From Bog-756 sp963734395 (GTDB taxonomy: Bacteria; Actinomycetota; Acidimicrobiia; Acidimicrobiales; RAAP-2): a stretch of DNA of 64,000 nt. The notes under the pieces are model-generated. The model did not search any database and was not told the origin of the DNA. It saw only the letters and a program-made list of their open reading frames with translations. A program made the translations under genes and the position numbers. This document shows, piece by piece, positions 17,199 to 26,811 of the stretch (position 1 is its first letter; every line of letters begins with the position of its first letter). Location of the stretch: the NCBI GenBank assembly GCA_963734395.1, contig CAVTGY010000003.1, positions 434,001 to 498,000 on the forward strand. Reading direction: 5' to 3'.

Positions 17199-18919
17199 GG
17201 CGCCGTCACCACCGACGTCAGATCGATCACCCGATCCGCCAGCGCCAATAGGGAGGGTCGGTGAGCGGCGATGACCACGGTGCGTCCGACCGTCAATCGT
17301 CGAACAGCACCCAGAACACTCTCCTCGGTCTGCCCGTCGAGATTGGCGGTCGGCTCGTCGAGGAGGAGAAGTGGGGCGTCCCGCACGAATGCCCGAGCCA
17401 GTGCCACCCGTTGCCTCTCCCCGGTCGAGAGCCCGGCCCCGTCGTGGCCCAGCAACGTATCGAGCCCCTCGGGAAGCCGCGCCACCAACGCCTGGAGACC
17501 GGCATCGGCGACGGCAGCCCCTACCTCGTCATCGGTGGCATCGGGACGGCCCAGACGGACATTGTCGCCAATTGACCGTGCGAACAGATGAGGCCGCTGG
17601 GGGACCCATGCCACCCGGGTCCTCCAGATGTCGGGGTCGAGGTCGGCCAGACTCATCGACCCCACGGTGACCGAGCCGCTCCATGCCGGCGCCAGGCCGA
17701 CCAGGACACTCAGGAGGGTCGACTTCCCACTTCCACTCGGGCCGGCGATGGCCACGACCTCGCCGGGAAGCACCTCGAGGTTCACCTCGGACAGGGCGGG
17801 GGTGGTGCGGTCGGGGTAGACGACCTCCAGATGCTCGATTCGGAGTGGCGACCGGGAAGGATCGGGCACATCGGTGCGTGTTCCTCGGGGTGGCACCGGG
17901 CGCTCCAGCACCGCGAAGACCTCCTCGGCCGCCCTCATCCCTTCGGCGCTGGCGTGATAGTTGGTGCCGAGGAGGCGGAGCGGTAGGTAGGCCTCGGGGG
18001 CCAGGATCAGTACGAAGAGTGCCGTAGCCAGGCTCAGATGACCACCGAGCAGCCGGAGTCCGACGGCCACGGCGACCAGAGCGACGGAATAGGTAGCCAA
18101 CAGTTCGAGGATGAGTGACGACAGGAATGCCACCTTGAGCGTGGCCATGGTGGCGGAGCGGTACGTGTCGGTGACGTCGCGGATGGCGGCGACCTGGGCC
18201 TTGGCCCGACCGAAGACCTTGAGGGTCGGGAGGCCGGCGACTACCTCGAGGAAGTGGCCGGCCAGCCGGTGGAGGAGCTTTGACTGGCGCTCCATCCGGA
18301 CCTTGGTCGATGCACCCACCAATGACATGAACAGCGGGATCAGTGGGACGGTTGCCCCGATGATCACCGCCGACATCCAATCGGAGCCGAGCACGACAAG
18401 GACGATGGTGACAGGGACGATCACCGCCAGGAACCGCTGAGGGAGATAGCGGGCAAAGTAGCTGTCGAGCGCATCGATGCCACTGGTGGCCAAGACGACC
18501 AACCGGCCCGACTGGTCGCGGTCGATGCCCGTCGGACCCAGCTGTCCGACCCGCTCCACGAGGGCATCTCGCAGCTCCGACTTGGCCGACGCGGACGCTC
18601 GATCGGCGGCGCGCTCCCGTAACCAGCCCAGCGTCGCCCGGGCGAGAACCACCACGAGGAGGAGTCCTACATAGGAACGGACTTGTCCGAGACCGCGGTG
18701 GTGGACGAGAACATCCGCGATCGTGTTTGCGATGAGCCAGGCCTGAACCAGCACAAGACATGCCGTGGCCGCTCCCGTCAGGACGGTCAGAAACAGGAAC
18801 CGACGGGTTCCGGTCGTGTAGGCGAGCAGCCTCGGGTCCACCGACTTCGACGGGCCCAGGCCTCTGGTTGGGGTGGTCGAGATGTCCGAGCGACGAGCGC
18901 TGCTCTCGGACACCGTCAT
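17195..18919 (-). CDS. cydD: ABC exporter for glutathione/cysteine, subunit CydD
   Basis: 574 residues. Six membrane helices in the first 320 residues, Walker A GPSGSGKST, signature LSTGERQRVALARAF (Thr in place of the second Gly) and Walker B LLLLDEPTANLD. Forms the heterodimer with CydC. First gene of the operon; the upstream TetR gene ends 82 bases away on the same strand and may regulate it. Intact. Gene order D-C-A-B differs from the more usual cydAB-DC order of many actinobacteria. Confidence 0.93.
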   Translation of the reverse strand: MTVSESSARRSDISTTPTRGLGPSKSVDPRLLAYTTGTRRFLFLTVLTGAATACLVLVQAWLIANTIADVLVHHRGLGQVRSYVGLLLVVVLARATLGWLRERAADRASASAKSELRDALVERVGQLGPTGIDRDQSGRLVVLATSGIDALDSYFARYLPQRFLAVIVPVTIVLVVLGSDWMSAVIIGATVPLIPLFMSLVGASTKVRMERQSKLLHRLAGHFLEVVAGLPTLKVFGRAKAQVAAIRDVTDTYRSATMATLKVAFLSSLILELLATYSVALVAVAVGLRLLGGHLSLATALFVLILAPEAYLPLRLLGTNYHASAEGMRAAEEVFAVLERPVPPRGTRTDVPDPSRSPLRIEHLEVVYPDRTTPALSEVNLEVLPGEVVAIAGPSGSGKSTLLSVLVGLAPAWSGSVTVGSMSLADLDPDIWRTRVAWVPQRPHLFARSIGDNVRLGRPDATDDEVGAAVADAGLQALVARLPEGLDTLLGHDGAGLSTGERQRVALARAFVRDAPLLLLDEPTANLDGQTEESVLGAVRRLTVGRTVVIAAHRPSLLALADRVIDLTSVVTAP

Positions 18920-19001
18920 GTCCCCAATGATTACTCCAGCGCCGATCCCTTTGCCGCTCTCGCGGCGGGAACCGGATTCCTGACGGCGCAGACGGTGTCC
19001 C

Positions 19002-19674
19002 TCAGCCGACAGGCGGGGGATAGGAGGCGGCGAACAGCGCCATGAGGCTGGGGAACAGCGGAGTGAACCGGCCCTCGCCCCACGCCAGGTCGGGCTCGTT
19101 GGCCATCGCCTGGGACAGGACTCCGGTAATCAGGGTCGAGATGAGATAGAGGCGCCTCGTCGCTGTCGGCTGCGGGGCCCACCTCGCCCCTGGCGACCGC
19201 GTTGGCCAGCTGAGCCCGTTGGATGGCCACCATCTCGACGGCCGGAGCGAAGGCTTCGGGTGACGGTTCGAACTTGGGGACCGGACGCCAGAACAACAAC
19301 TGGGCGAGGGCCCGGTGAGCCAACAGCCAGCGGCCGCTGGCCTCGAGGCCGGCGGTGATCGCCGCCATGCCCGGCTCGGCCGCGTCGATGGCCCGACGCA
19401 TCACCTCGAGGTTCTCGGCCTGACCCCGTCGGAAGAGCTCGTCGTAGATGGCCATGAGGGAGGGGTAGTACTTGTAGATCGATGGTGGCTGGACGCCCAA
19501 CCGGCGGGCCACCTCTGCGAGACTGAGGCCGTTGACCCCATCCTCCGTCATGACCTGCTGAGCGATGTCGAGGATCTCCTCGATGGTCTCCTGGCGCCGA
19601 CGGGCCCGGCGGTTGGGCGGGGCAGTCGGCCCGGTGTCCCCGTTCGCCTGGGCCTCGACCAGCTCCTTCGCCAT
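19002..19674 (-). CDS. TetR-family transcriptional regulator (one frameshift)
   Basis: N-terminal HTH: ETIEEILDIAQQVMTEDGVN and SLAEVARRLGVQPPSIYKYY. The frame breaks at CC 19155-19156 (plus strand); removing one base gives DERLYLISTLITGVLSQAMA and a C-terminus ending at TGA 19002. About 224 residues. The C-terminal TetR_C33-like region (WLLAHRALAQLLFW) suggests a ligand pocket. Start ATG 19674 lacks a ribosome site. It is divergent from the SRPBCC gene and upstream of cydD; which it controls is open. Confidence 0.82.
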
Positions 19675-19769
19675 TACCAGCAGTGTAGCATAATGTAAGC
19701 TTGACACCTTTGGCTATTAGTATTAGCTTAAGCTTCGTTAAGTCGATAATACGATCGAAGGAGGCCCCC
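19675..19769. promoter_or_regulatory. AT-rich divergent promoter region with AGCTTAAGCT palindrome
   Basis: The gap between the TetR gene and the SRPBCC gene is unusually AT-rich and holds the perfect palindrome AGCTTAAGCT (about 19725-19734) and a related TAAGCTTGAC at about 19696-19705, which begins with AAGCTT, the same half-site. TTGACA at 19701-19706 could be a -35. These repeats are candidate TetR operators. Confidence 0.45.
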
Positions 19770-20324
19770 GTGGTGCCCAAGAAGCAGGAAAGCCGGTGGT
19801 GGTTGACGGAAGGCAGCGAGGCCATCGTGGTCATGACCACCCCCGATGCCGTGTATGACCTGGTGGCCGACCTAACCCGCATGGGTGAGTGGAGCCCGGA
19901 GTGCGAACGTGTCGAGTGGGAAGGCGAGCCGAGCAGCCCGGTCGCGGGGGCCAGATTTGTCGGGCACAACCGCACTGGTCCGGGCAAGCGCATCAAGTGG
20001 TCCCGTCACGGCCGAGTCGTGGCCGCGGAGCCCGGGAAGGAGTTCTCATTCGCCACCGAGGAGGGCGGTCGGGAGTCGACCAAGTGGACCTACCGGTTCG
20101 AATCGATCGAGGGAGGCACCCGGGTCACCGAGTCCTACGGCGTCCAGTGGCTGCCGGCGTGGGCCCGGATCCTCGACGGCCCCCTCAATCGGAAGGGTGA
20201 ACTGCACCGCCACATGCGTCACACCCTCGAGCAGCTGAAGGCGGCAGCTGAGGCAGCCGAGGCGACCGGCAAGGCAGCCGAGGCGACCGGCAAGGCAGCC
20301 GAGGCACCGGGGGGCCCGTCGTGA
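19770..20324 (+). CDS. SRPBCC family (polyketide cyclase-like) protein
   Basis: START-like fold: AIVVMTTPDAVYDLVADLTR, MGEWSPECERVEWEGE and a closing helix HRHMRHTLEQLKAAAEAAE. Start is GTG 19770 or 19773, both behind AAGGAGG (19758-19764). The last 25 residues come from the 21-bp tandem repeat at 20253-20310. The stop overlaps the GTG of the cupin gene (GTGA). These proteins bind hydrophobic ligands or act in aromatic metabolism; the ligand here is unknown. Confidence 0.82.
   Translation: MVPKKQESRWWLTEGSEAIVVMTTPDAVYDLVADLTRMGEWSPECERVEWEGEPSSPVAGARFVGHNRTGPGKRIKWSRHGRVVAAEPGKEFSFATEEGGRESTKWTYRFESIEGGTRVTESYGVQWLPAWARILDGPLNRKGELHRHMRHTLEQLKAAAEAAEATGKAAEATGKAAEAPGGPS
20253..20310 (+). 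repeat. 21-bp in-frame tandem repeat, two full copies plus partial
   Basis: Unit begins GCAGCCGAGGCGACCGGC, at 20253-20273 and 20274-20294, with a partial third copy. It encodes AAEATGK units at the C-terminus of the SRPBCC protein, likely a length-variable helical tail. Confidence 0.85.
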
Positions 20325-20803
20325 CCCTCGATGTCGGCCCCGGCGGTTATCGGCTCGAGGCCGGCCAGGGCGAGCGGCTGTGGTTTGCCGGCGGACTGCT
20401 CACCTACAAGACGACGGGTGCGCAGACCGGCGGGCACTTGGCCCTGGCCGAATGCCGGGCGCCACGTGACACCGGATCGCCAACCCACCGTCACTGGGAC
20501 GAGGACGAGGCGTGGTACGTCCTCGAGGGCGCACTGACCTTCTGGCTGGGCGATGAGACCATCACCGCCGAGGCCGGCGACTTCGTCTTCGGTCCCCGGG
20601 GAGTCACCCACCGCTTCCGTGTCGACTCGGAGGAGGCCCGCTTCCTTCTGGTACTCACCCCAGCCGGGTTCGAGGACTTTACGCGTGCCAGTGGCCAGCC
20701 GGCGACGGCCGCTACCCTGCCACCGCCCAACCTCCCGGCCCCTGACGCCGACGGGCTGGCCGCGGCCATCGCGCAGAGCGGTCTCGAGATCTTCGGGTCC
20801 TGA
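20321..20803 (+). CDS. cupin domain protein
   Basis: 160 residues. Cupin motif 1 is THRHWDEDEAWYVLEG (H-x-H, then E) and motif 2 is PRGVTHRF, so a metal site is likely. GTG 20321 overlaps the SRPBCC stop, giving a two-gene unit. C-terminal tail is proline-rich. Could be a small dioxygenase, isomerase or binding protein. Confidence 0.85.
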   Translation: MTLDVGPGGYRLEAGQGERLWFAGGLLTYKTTGAQTGGHLALAECRAPRDTGSPTHRHWDEDEAWYVLEGALTFWLGDETITAEAGDFVFGPRGVTHRFRVDSEEARFLLVLTPAGFEDFTRASGQPATAATLPPPNLPAPDADGLAAAIAQSGLEIFGS

Positions 20804-20917
20804 CCAGCGTCTCACCGGCCCGGGCGAGTGCGGCGGCCCCAAGAGCTCCTCCCTCTGTGCGCTCTCGTGTTGGTGGGTGATGACGAAACACTGGAGTGGT
20901 CCGGTACCGTCGAATCC

Positions 20918-21661
20918 ATGGCAGAACCGGAAACCGCCGTACGGGCCTCATCGTTCGGGTCGGTAGCCGAGAATTACGACCGCTTCAGGCCCGGACCACC
21001 GATGACCGCCGTCGATTGGGTTCTGCAGTCGGCGGGCGGAATTGTCGTGGACGTCGGTGCCGGGACCGGCGCGCTCACCCGACAGCTCAACCGGCGGGCA
21101 CATGACGTCATCGCAGTCGAGCCCGACATCCGGATGCTCGAGATTCTGAAGAGCCGATCGCCGGAAATTTCGGCGGTCCAAGGCTGGGCCGAATTGCCGC
21201 CTATCCGTTCTGGTTCCCTGGATGCGGTGACTGTTTCGTCCGCTTGGCATTGGATGAACGCCGAACTGACCATCGGCGAGATCTGTCGAGTGCTGCGACC
21301 CGGCGGTGTGCTCGGAGTTATCTGGAACGGCGCTGACCGATCGATCGAATGGGTGGCCGAGTTGTTGGGAAAGAGAAACCGGTCTGCCGGAGACACGGAC
21401 GGGCGAGCCCGTCATCGCCTGGAGCTACCTCCTCAATCACCGTTCGCCGGGATGGAGGGGAAAGTAGTCAAGTGGGTTATGCCAATGACGCGGGAACAGC
21501 TGATTGGTCTGGCTGGGACCTACAGTTCCATGATCACCATGTCATCGGACCTGAGGGAGAGGGAACTGGCTCGCATCGAGGCCGCTGCGTCGTCCGTAGC
21601 CGCTGAAGGCGAGGTCGATATCCCGATGGGCTGTCGTTGTTGGCGAGCAGTACGTAGCTAG
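20918..21661 (+). CDS. class I SAM-dependent methyltransferase
   Basis: 247 residues. Motif I IVVDVGAGTGALTRQL binds S-adenosylmethionine, motif II VIAVEPD, then SAWHWMN and VLRPGGVLGVIWNG. ATG 20918 (MAEPETAVRASSFGSVAENY) is used because it starts the family's usual N-terminal sequence; an upstream in-frame ATG at 20828 adds 30 unconserved residues. Converges with the amidohydrolase gene four bases away. Substrate unknown. Confidence 0.85.
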   Translation: MAEPETAVRASSFGSVAENYDRFRPGPPMTAVDWVLQSAGGIVVDVGAGTGALTRQLNRRAHDVIAVEPDIRMLEILKSRSPEISAVQGWAELPPIRSGSLDAVTVSSAWHWMNAELTIGEICRVLRPGGVLGVIWNGADRSIEWVAELLGKRNRSAGDTDGRARHRLELPPQSPFAGMEGKVVKWVMPMTREQLIGLAGTYSSMITMSSDLRERELARIEAAASSVAAEGEVDIPMGCRCWRAVRS

Positions 21662-21665
21662 CTCT

Positions 21666-22847
21666 TCAGCCCAGGCGGTAGAGCTTCTTCCCCGTCTCGG
21701 AGAGGATCTTGCGACGCGACTCGGGCCGAAGCGTCGCCATGGTCTCGTGCACGAGGTCGAGTGGCTTGGGCCAGAGAGCGGTCGGGTGGGGAAAGTCGGT
21801 TTCGAACATGACATTTCCATCGCCGACCTTGTCGATCAGTTCTTGAAGATGCCCGCGGCCCGTCTCGAACCACATGGTGGCGTACCAGTTCGACTTGAAG
21901 TACTCCGAAGGCGCCTTGCCAAGCTCGGCCGCCTGCGCGGGGGCGTTCTCGGGGAGTTCCCAGTCCATCGTCTCGAGGATGAAGGGCACCCAACCGATCC
22001 CGCTCTCCACGGAGACCATCTTGAGTTTCGGAAAGCGGTCGAAGATGCCCGCAAAGATGGTGTTGATGACCACTCGGGCGTTGCCGATGAACAGCATCGC
22101 TCCACCGATGGCGGGCTTGACGAACTCGTCCTGGGACTCCCAGAAGTACTGGCCAAAGAAGTTCATCGCGGTGAGGCTCGCTCCGATGTGGAAGTGGATC
22201 GGGAGCTCGAGGTCGGCGCAGACCTCCCACAGCGGGTCCCAGGCCACGTTGGCCAGGTCCGGCGAGCCGAGGTCCTGGGGATCTGAGGTCATATTGATTC
22301 CCCGGAGACCCATTTCGGCGATCCGCTGCGCTTCGCGCACGCATCCCTCGATATCCCAGGCGGGAAGTATCGGCATGGGCAAGAGCCGGTTGTTCGTGCG
22401 GTTCTGTATCTCGGCCCGGGAGTCGTTGAAGATCTCTACGCACAGGCGGCGCAGCACGGGGTCCTTCACATCGGCCAGTGCATGACCCCCCAATCCCAGA
22501 GCGTTGGGGTACGTGACCTGGTGTTCGATTCCCATGTCATCGAGAACCTCGAGACGGGCGTCGACGTCCCACGCCGCCACATGGGCCCTTTCGAAATCCC
22601 ACTCGAGCATCGATTCCTGGAATGGATGCTTCACGCCTTCCCGGTCAATGGTGCTGCCGCCGCCGGCCTTTCCCAGAGGCGTTCCTTCAATAACCCACGT
22701 CCGCTCTCCCTCGACCTCTTCAACGTGAAGAATCTCATTCTTGTAGGCAGCGGGGGCTCTCTTCGTCCATAGATCGTCGACGTCGGTGAGATGGGAGTCA
22801 GCGTCGACAACGGCAAGTTGCTCAGGCACTGCCGAGGTGAAAGTCAT
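21666..22847 (-). CDS. amidohydrolase family 2 (PF04909-type) metal enzyme
   Basis: 393 residues. Metal-ligand motifs are VVDADSHL near the N-terminus, HFHIG in the middle and FETDFPHP near the C-terminus. The family covers decarboxylases and hydrolases acting on aromatic acids (for example aminocarboxymuconate semialdehyde decarboxylase relatives). No pathway partners lie beside it. The gene is intact. Confidence 0.85.
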   Translation of the reverse strand: MTFTSAVPEQLAVVDADSHLTDVDDLWTKRAPAAYKNEILHVEEVEGERTWVIEGTPLGKAGGGSTIDREGVKHPFQESMLEWDFERAHVAAWDVDARLEVLDDMGIEHQVTYPNALGLGGHALADVKDPVLRRLCVEIFNDSRAEIQNRTNNRLLPMPILPAWDIEGCVREAQRIAEMGLRGINMTSDPQDLGSPDLANVAWDPLWEVCADLELPIHFHIGASLTAMNFFGQYFWESQDEFVKPAIGGAMLFIGNARVVINTIFAGIFDRFPKLKMVSVESGIGWVPFILETMDWELPENAPAQAAELGKAPSEYFKSNWYATMWFETGRGHLQELIDKVGDGNVMFETDFPHPTALWPKPLDLVHETMATLRPESRRKILSETGKKLYRLG

Positions 22848-22954
22848 AGATTCTTCCTCCAGGCTTCAAGACCGAGGGACAGGCGCCCACCAGCCGAGGT
22901 TAGTGCTGGCGCTGGTATAGGTCCCACCGGCACAGGACCTGTCGAGGACCCGAG

Positions 22955-23028
22955 TGGAGATGACGGGACTCGAACCGGTGACCCCCTGCTTGCAAAGCAG
23001 GTGCTCTAGCCAACTGAGCTACATCCCC
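22955..23028 (-). tRNA. tRNA-Ala (anticodon UGC)
   Basis: Cloverleaf on the minus strand with anticodon loop TTTGCAA (anticodon TGC), T-loop GGTTCGAGTCC and seven-base acceptor stem GGGGATG/CATCTCC. The stem holds the G3:U70 wobble pair that is the identity element of alanine tRNA. CCA is not encoded. Confidence 0.96.
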
Positions 23029-23282
23029 GAGCGACGGGGAACGCGGGAAAGAAACCGGACCGCCTCCCCTTGTATCCCTCAATCGGAGATCGTAGGCGCT
23101 CTGATCCGAGTGTGAGCTCGATCAGGGGGTGACCGATGCTGGCAAGTCGCTTGCGTCGGAGTTCCCCGTGAACGAGTGACCCGGATCCTGTAGCGTGAGC
23201 GCGGTCACCCGGGTAAGTTCTCGTGTCGGAACCACACAAACCCTGCGCCCGACATTCACGACCCCAAAGTGGAGGAATGACC

Positions 23283-23627
23283 ATGGCCGTTTCATCGAAC
23301 ACCAGTGATGTCATCGTGGGCGTGGCCCAGCACGACGCCAGCGCGCTCGAGGGTCTGTTCCAGGCCCGCCTCGACAATCTCGAGGCCTCCGGGCTCGATC
23401 CGAAGACGTACTCGCTGGCCAACATCGCCGCGCTGATCGCCGCTGACGCCGCACCGGCGTCGTACGTATTTCAGGTGGCCTTTGCGCTGGATGCTGGTGT
23501 GAGTCCTGAGGAGATCCTCGGTCTCCTGGTGGCCCTCAATCCCACCGTGGGCAATGTACGGATCGTGTCGGCAGCGGCCGAGATCGCCTTTGCCCTCGGT
23601 ATCGACCTCGAAGCCGAGCAAGAGTAA
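23283..23627 (+). CDS. small carboxymuconolactone decarboxylase-like (AhpD-fold) protein
   Basis: 114 residues, mostly helical: LEGLFQARLDNLEASGLDPK then AAPASYVFQVAFALDAGVSP and EILGLLVALNPTVGNVRIV, the CMD/AhpD-type helical pattern but without the CxxC redox motif. ATG 23283 has GGAGG seven bases upstream; the closer ATG 23277 does not leave room. Ten bases before the SHOCT gene, so probably co-transcribed. Confidence 0.75.
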   Translation: MAVSSNTSDVIVGVAQHDASALEGLFQARLDNLEASGLDPKTYSLANIAALIAADAAPASYVFQVAFALDAGVSPEEILGLLVALNPTVGNVRIVSAAAEIAFALGIDLEAEQE

Positions 23628-23637
23628 GGAGTCGCTG

Positions 23638-23907
23638 ATGCCGTTCATGCGCAGACGTCCGCTTCTTCGAGCCGCAGCAGTCGGCGGGGTTGCCTACATG
23701 GGTGCCAAGGCGGGGACCAACAAGGCCATGCAACAGGGTGGAGCCGCCCCTCAGCCGGAGCCCGCCCCGGCTCCCGCCCCGGCCGCACCGGTTTCCGATG
23801 CCGCGGGGGACAGGATCGCCCAGCTCACCCAGCTGGCCTCGTTGCACGACTCCGGCGCACTCACCGACGAGGAGTTCGCCGCCGAAAAGGCAAAGATCCT
23901 GGGCTGA
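23638..23907 (+). CDS. SHOCT-domain protein with Ala-Pro linker (paralogue of 11990-12256)
   Basis: 89 residues: hydrophobic start with arginines (PFMRRRPLLRAAAVGGVAYM), a linker of PAPAPAPA type, and a SHOCT motif LTQLASLHDSGALTDEEF. The order of parts and the C-terminus (AEKAKILG against AQKAKILG) are the same as in the copy at 12 kb. AAGGAG lies just ahead of the ATG. Cellular role unknown. Confidence 0.85.
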   Translation: MPFMRRRPLLRAAAVGGVAYMGAKAGTNKAMQQGGAAPQPEPAPAPAPAAPVSDAAGDRIAQLTQLASLHDSGALTDEEFAAEKAKILG

Positions 23908-23956
23908 TCGGACGGAGGGTCAGGACGACCGAGCCCGGTCTGCCACCCCCCGTCCT

Positions 23957-24457
23957 TCAGGAGTCGACTGATCGGGCGCGGGCCATGGACCGTTCGATCT
24001 CCTCCCACGCGGCATCCACGCCCTCGAACCCACCCACCTTGGTCAGCTTGTCCGGCTCGAGATCCTTGTAGACCTCGAAGAAGTGGGCGATCTCGAATGT
24101 CAGATGGGGCGGGAGTCCGTCGAGGTCGCTGACGGCTTCCCACATCGGGTCACCGCAGGCCACCGAGATGATCTTGGCGTCGGGGCCTTTCTCATCGGTC
24201 ATCCAGAACACCCCTACCGGCCGGCTCTCTACCAGGCAGCCGGGGAAGGTGGGCTCATCCAGCAGCACCAGGGCATCGAGTGGATCGCCGTCCTCGGCCA
24301 ACGTGTCGGGAACGAACCCGTAGTCCGCCGGGTAGAAGGTGGCCGAGAAGAGCCGCCGGTCGAGCCGCATCAGATGGCGGTCGTGGTCGTACTCGTACTT
24401 GTTGCGGCTGCCCCGGGGGATCTCCACAACCACTTCGATCGTGCGTTCGGTGTCCAC
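23957..24457 (-). CDS. ppa: inorganic pyrophosphatase (family I)
   Basis: Soluble, Mg-dependent hydrolysis of pyrophosphate. The signature DGDPLDALV and the active-site region EYDHDRHLMRLDRRL, FYPADYGFVPDT are complete; 166 residues is the normal bacterial size. GTG 24457 is preferred over the longer frame because AAAGG lies upstream and the protein begins VDTERTIEVVVEIPRG. Divergent from polyphosphate kinase, 123 bases away; H+-pyrophosphatase is encoded at the right end of the window. Confidence 0.95.
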   Translation of the reverse strand: MDTERTIEVVVEIPRGSRNKYEYDHDRHLMRLDRRLFSATFYPADYGFVPDTLAEDGDPLDALVLLDEPTFPGCLVESRPVGVFWMTDEKGPDAKIISVACGDPMWEAVSDLDGLPPHLTFEIAHFFEVYKDLEPDKLTKVGGFEGVDAAWEEIERSMARARSVDS

Positions 24458-24580
24458 GTAATACGCCTTTCGCCACCGTGGACATCCATTGTCGCCCACC
24501 GGGGGGTTCGTGCCTACCGCCGGAGACCAGAACCGGGCCGCCCGGTCGGGGATTCGGTCGCGGTTGCTATCGTTTGATCA

Positions 24581-26708
24581 ATGAGCATCGAAGCCGTGCG
24601 GGGCCCAAGGGATGAGGCCGGGCTACGGCATCCAGCCGCCCGGTTCTTCGCTCGTCAGCTTTCTGACCTCGACTTTAACGACAGACTGCTCGATCTGGTG
24701 GCCGATCGGGACATCCCGCTGCTGGAAAGGGTCAAGTTCCTGGTCCTTTTCAGCGAGCGGATCGACGAGTTCTTTCAGGTTCAGGTGGCGGGGCTGAGTA
24801 GGCAGGTGGTCGCCGGCATCAAGAATCTCGCACTCAACGGCAGTACGCCGGATCAACTGCTGCGCGACGTGCGGGCCTCATTGGAGCGTATGGTCCGTCG
24901 ACAGGAGGCGCTGCTGCTGGACGAGCTGGTGCCTGCCCTCCGCGCCGAGGGAATCGAACTGTGCGACTGGGACTCATTGGGCGGCCCCGACCGCGCCTAT
25001 CTCCACGAGGTCTTCGATCGCCTGATTCTGCCGGTGGTCACTCCCTTGACCGTCGATCCGAGCCACCCGTTCCCCTACATCTCCAATCTCTCGCTCAATG
25101 TCGGGGTCGAAGTTCGCAATCGCAAGGACAACACGTCTCGCTTCGCCCGGGTCAAGGTCCCACCCAACGTGGCCCGGCTGCTGCCGTTGCGCGGAGGGGA
25201 GCGATTCATCCCTCTCGAGCAGATCCTGGTGGCTTTCATCGACGAGCTCTTCCCCGGTATGGACGTGGGAGCACCGTGCATCTTCCGGGTGACTCGTGAC
25301 GCCGACCTGGCACTCGATGACGATGCCGCCGATGATCTGCTCCTTGCCCTTCAAGAGGAACTTCGCCGGCGCCGATTTCTCCCGGTGGTTCGGCTGGAGA
25401 TCGACTCGAGGACCTCCGAAGGTCCGGTGGCGCGACTCACCGAAGAGCTGGGACTGGCCTACGACGATGTGTACCGGTTCTCGGGTCCGCTCGGACTCGA
25501 GTGTCTGTGGGCCATCCATGCCCTCGATCGTCCCGAGCTCCATGATCGAGCCATGGAGCTCACTGATCCCTCCGGCGTTCGCGGCGGTGGAACCGGATGA
25601 TGGTGTGAGCATCTTTTCGGTGCTCGATCGGCAGGATGTGCTCGTCCACCACCCGTATGACTCATTTTCGGCCTCGGTGGAGGAACTCATCAACGAGGCA
25701 GCCGACGATCCGCACGTCCTGGCCATCAAGCAATGTCTCTACCGGACGTCGGGTGACAGCCCGGTGGTGGCCGCGCTGGTGCGGGCAGCCGAACACGGCA
25801 AACAGGTGGCCGTATTGGTCGAAGTCACTGCCCGCTTCGACGAGGAGGCGAACATCGGGTGGGCCCGCGCGCTGGAGGAGGCCGGCGCCCATGTCATCTA
25901 TGGGCTCATGGGACTGAAGACCCATGCCAAGACCACGCTGGTGGTGCGGCAGGAGGGTGATGCGGTGCGCCTGTACTGCCATGTGGGCACCGGAAACTAC
26001 AACCCGAAGACCGCTCGGATCTACGAGGACCTCGGGGTGCTGTCCTCGAGGCCGGCCCTCGGAGCGGATGTCACCCGTTTCTTCAACTACATCACCGGCT
26101 TCAGCCAACCTCCCCGCTACCAAGAGTTGGTGACATCGCCGGGCGGGATCCGTGATCGGGTCGTCGAATGCATCGACGAGGAGGCCAAGGCAGGACCGGA
26201 CGGACGTATCGCCATCAAGGTGAACGGACTGGACGACGTGGCGGTCATGGACGCGCTCTACCGTGCTTCGCAGGCCGGGGTCCACATCGATCTGATCATC
26301 CGGGGCATCTGCTGCCTCCGACCGGGGGTTCCCGGCCTATCGGAGACCATCCGGGTCAGGTCCATCGTCGGGCGTTTCCTCGAGCACTCCCGGATCCTCC
26401 GCTTCGGTGGGGCGGCCGCCCGGCCGGCCACCTACTACATCGGGTCGGCCGACCTGCGCAGGAGGAATCTCGACCGTCGGGTCGAGGCGATGATTCCGGT
26501 GTCCGACGTCGACGCCGTCATGCAACTCGAGCAGATTCTCGAGCTCAACCTCGCCGATGACATGCGATCGTGGGCACTGGACGCAGACGGAAGCTGGCAT
26601 CGGGTTCCCTCGGTGCTCGGGGTTGCCGCTCAGGAAGCACTCGAGGTGGCCGCCCTGGAGCGCAGTTCCCTCCTCGATGACAGCCGACGGAGCCGCTCCA
26701 CTCCCTAG
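24581..26708 (+). CDS. ppk1: polyphosphate kinase 1 (one frameshift)
   Basis: Makes polyphosphate from ATP. About 709 residues: N-terminal helical domain (FNDRLLDLVADRDIPLLERV), head domain (PFPYISNLSLNVGVEV) and the two phospholipase D-like C-terminal domains with the conserved histidine in GLKTHAKTTLVV and GTGNYNPKTARIYEDLG. The frame breaks at CCC 25568-25570; one C less gives DPPAFAAVEPDDGVSIFS and full continuity. No ribosome site precedes ATG 24581, so it may be leaderless. Divergent from ppa. Confidence 0.93.
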
Positions 26709-26811
26709 TGCCGGGACGTGCCCGGATCGGGTCGGGCGTGAAGACCGGCAGGGATACCCGACCTGGTGCCCGCAGGTTGGCGACACGGGTGGTGAACATA
26801 GACTCGTCCAC

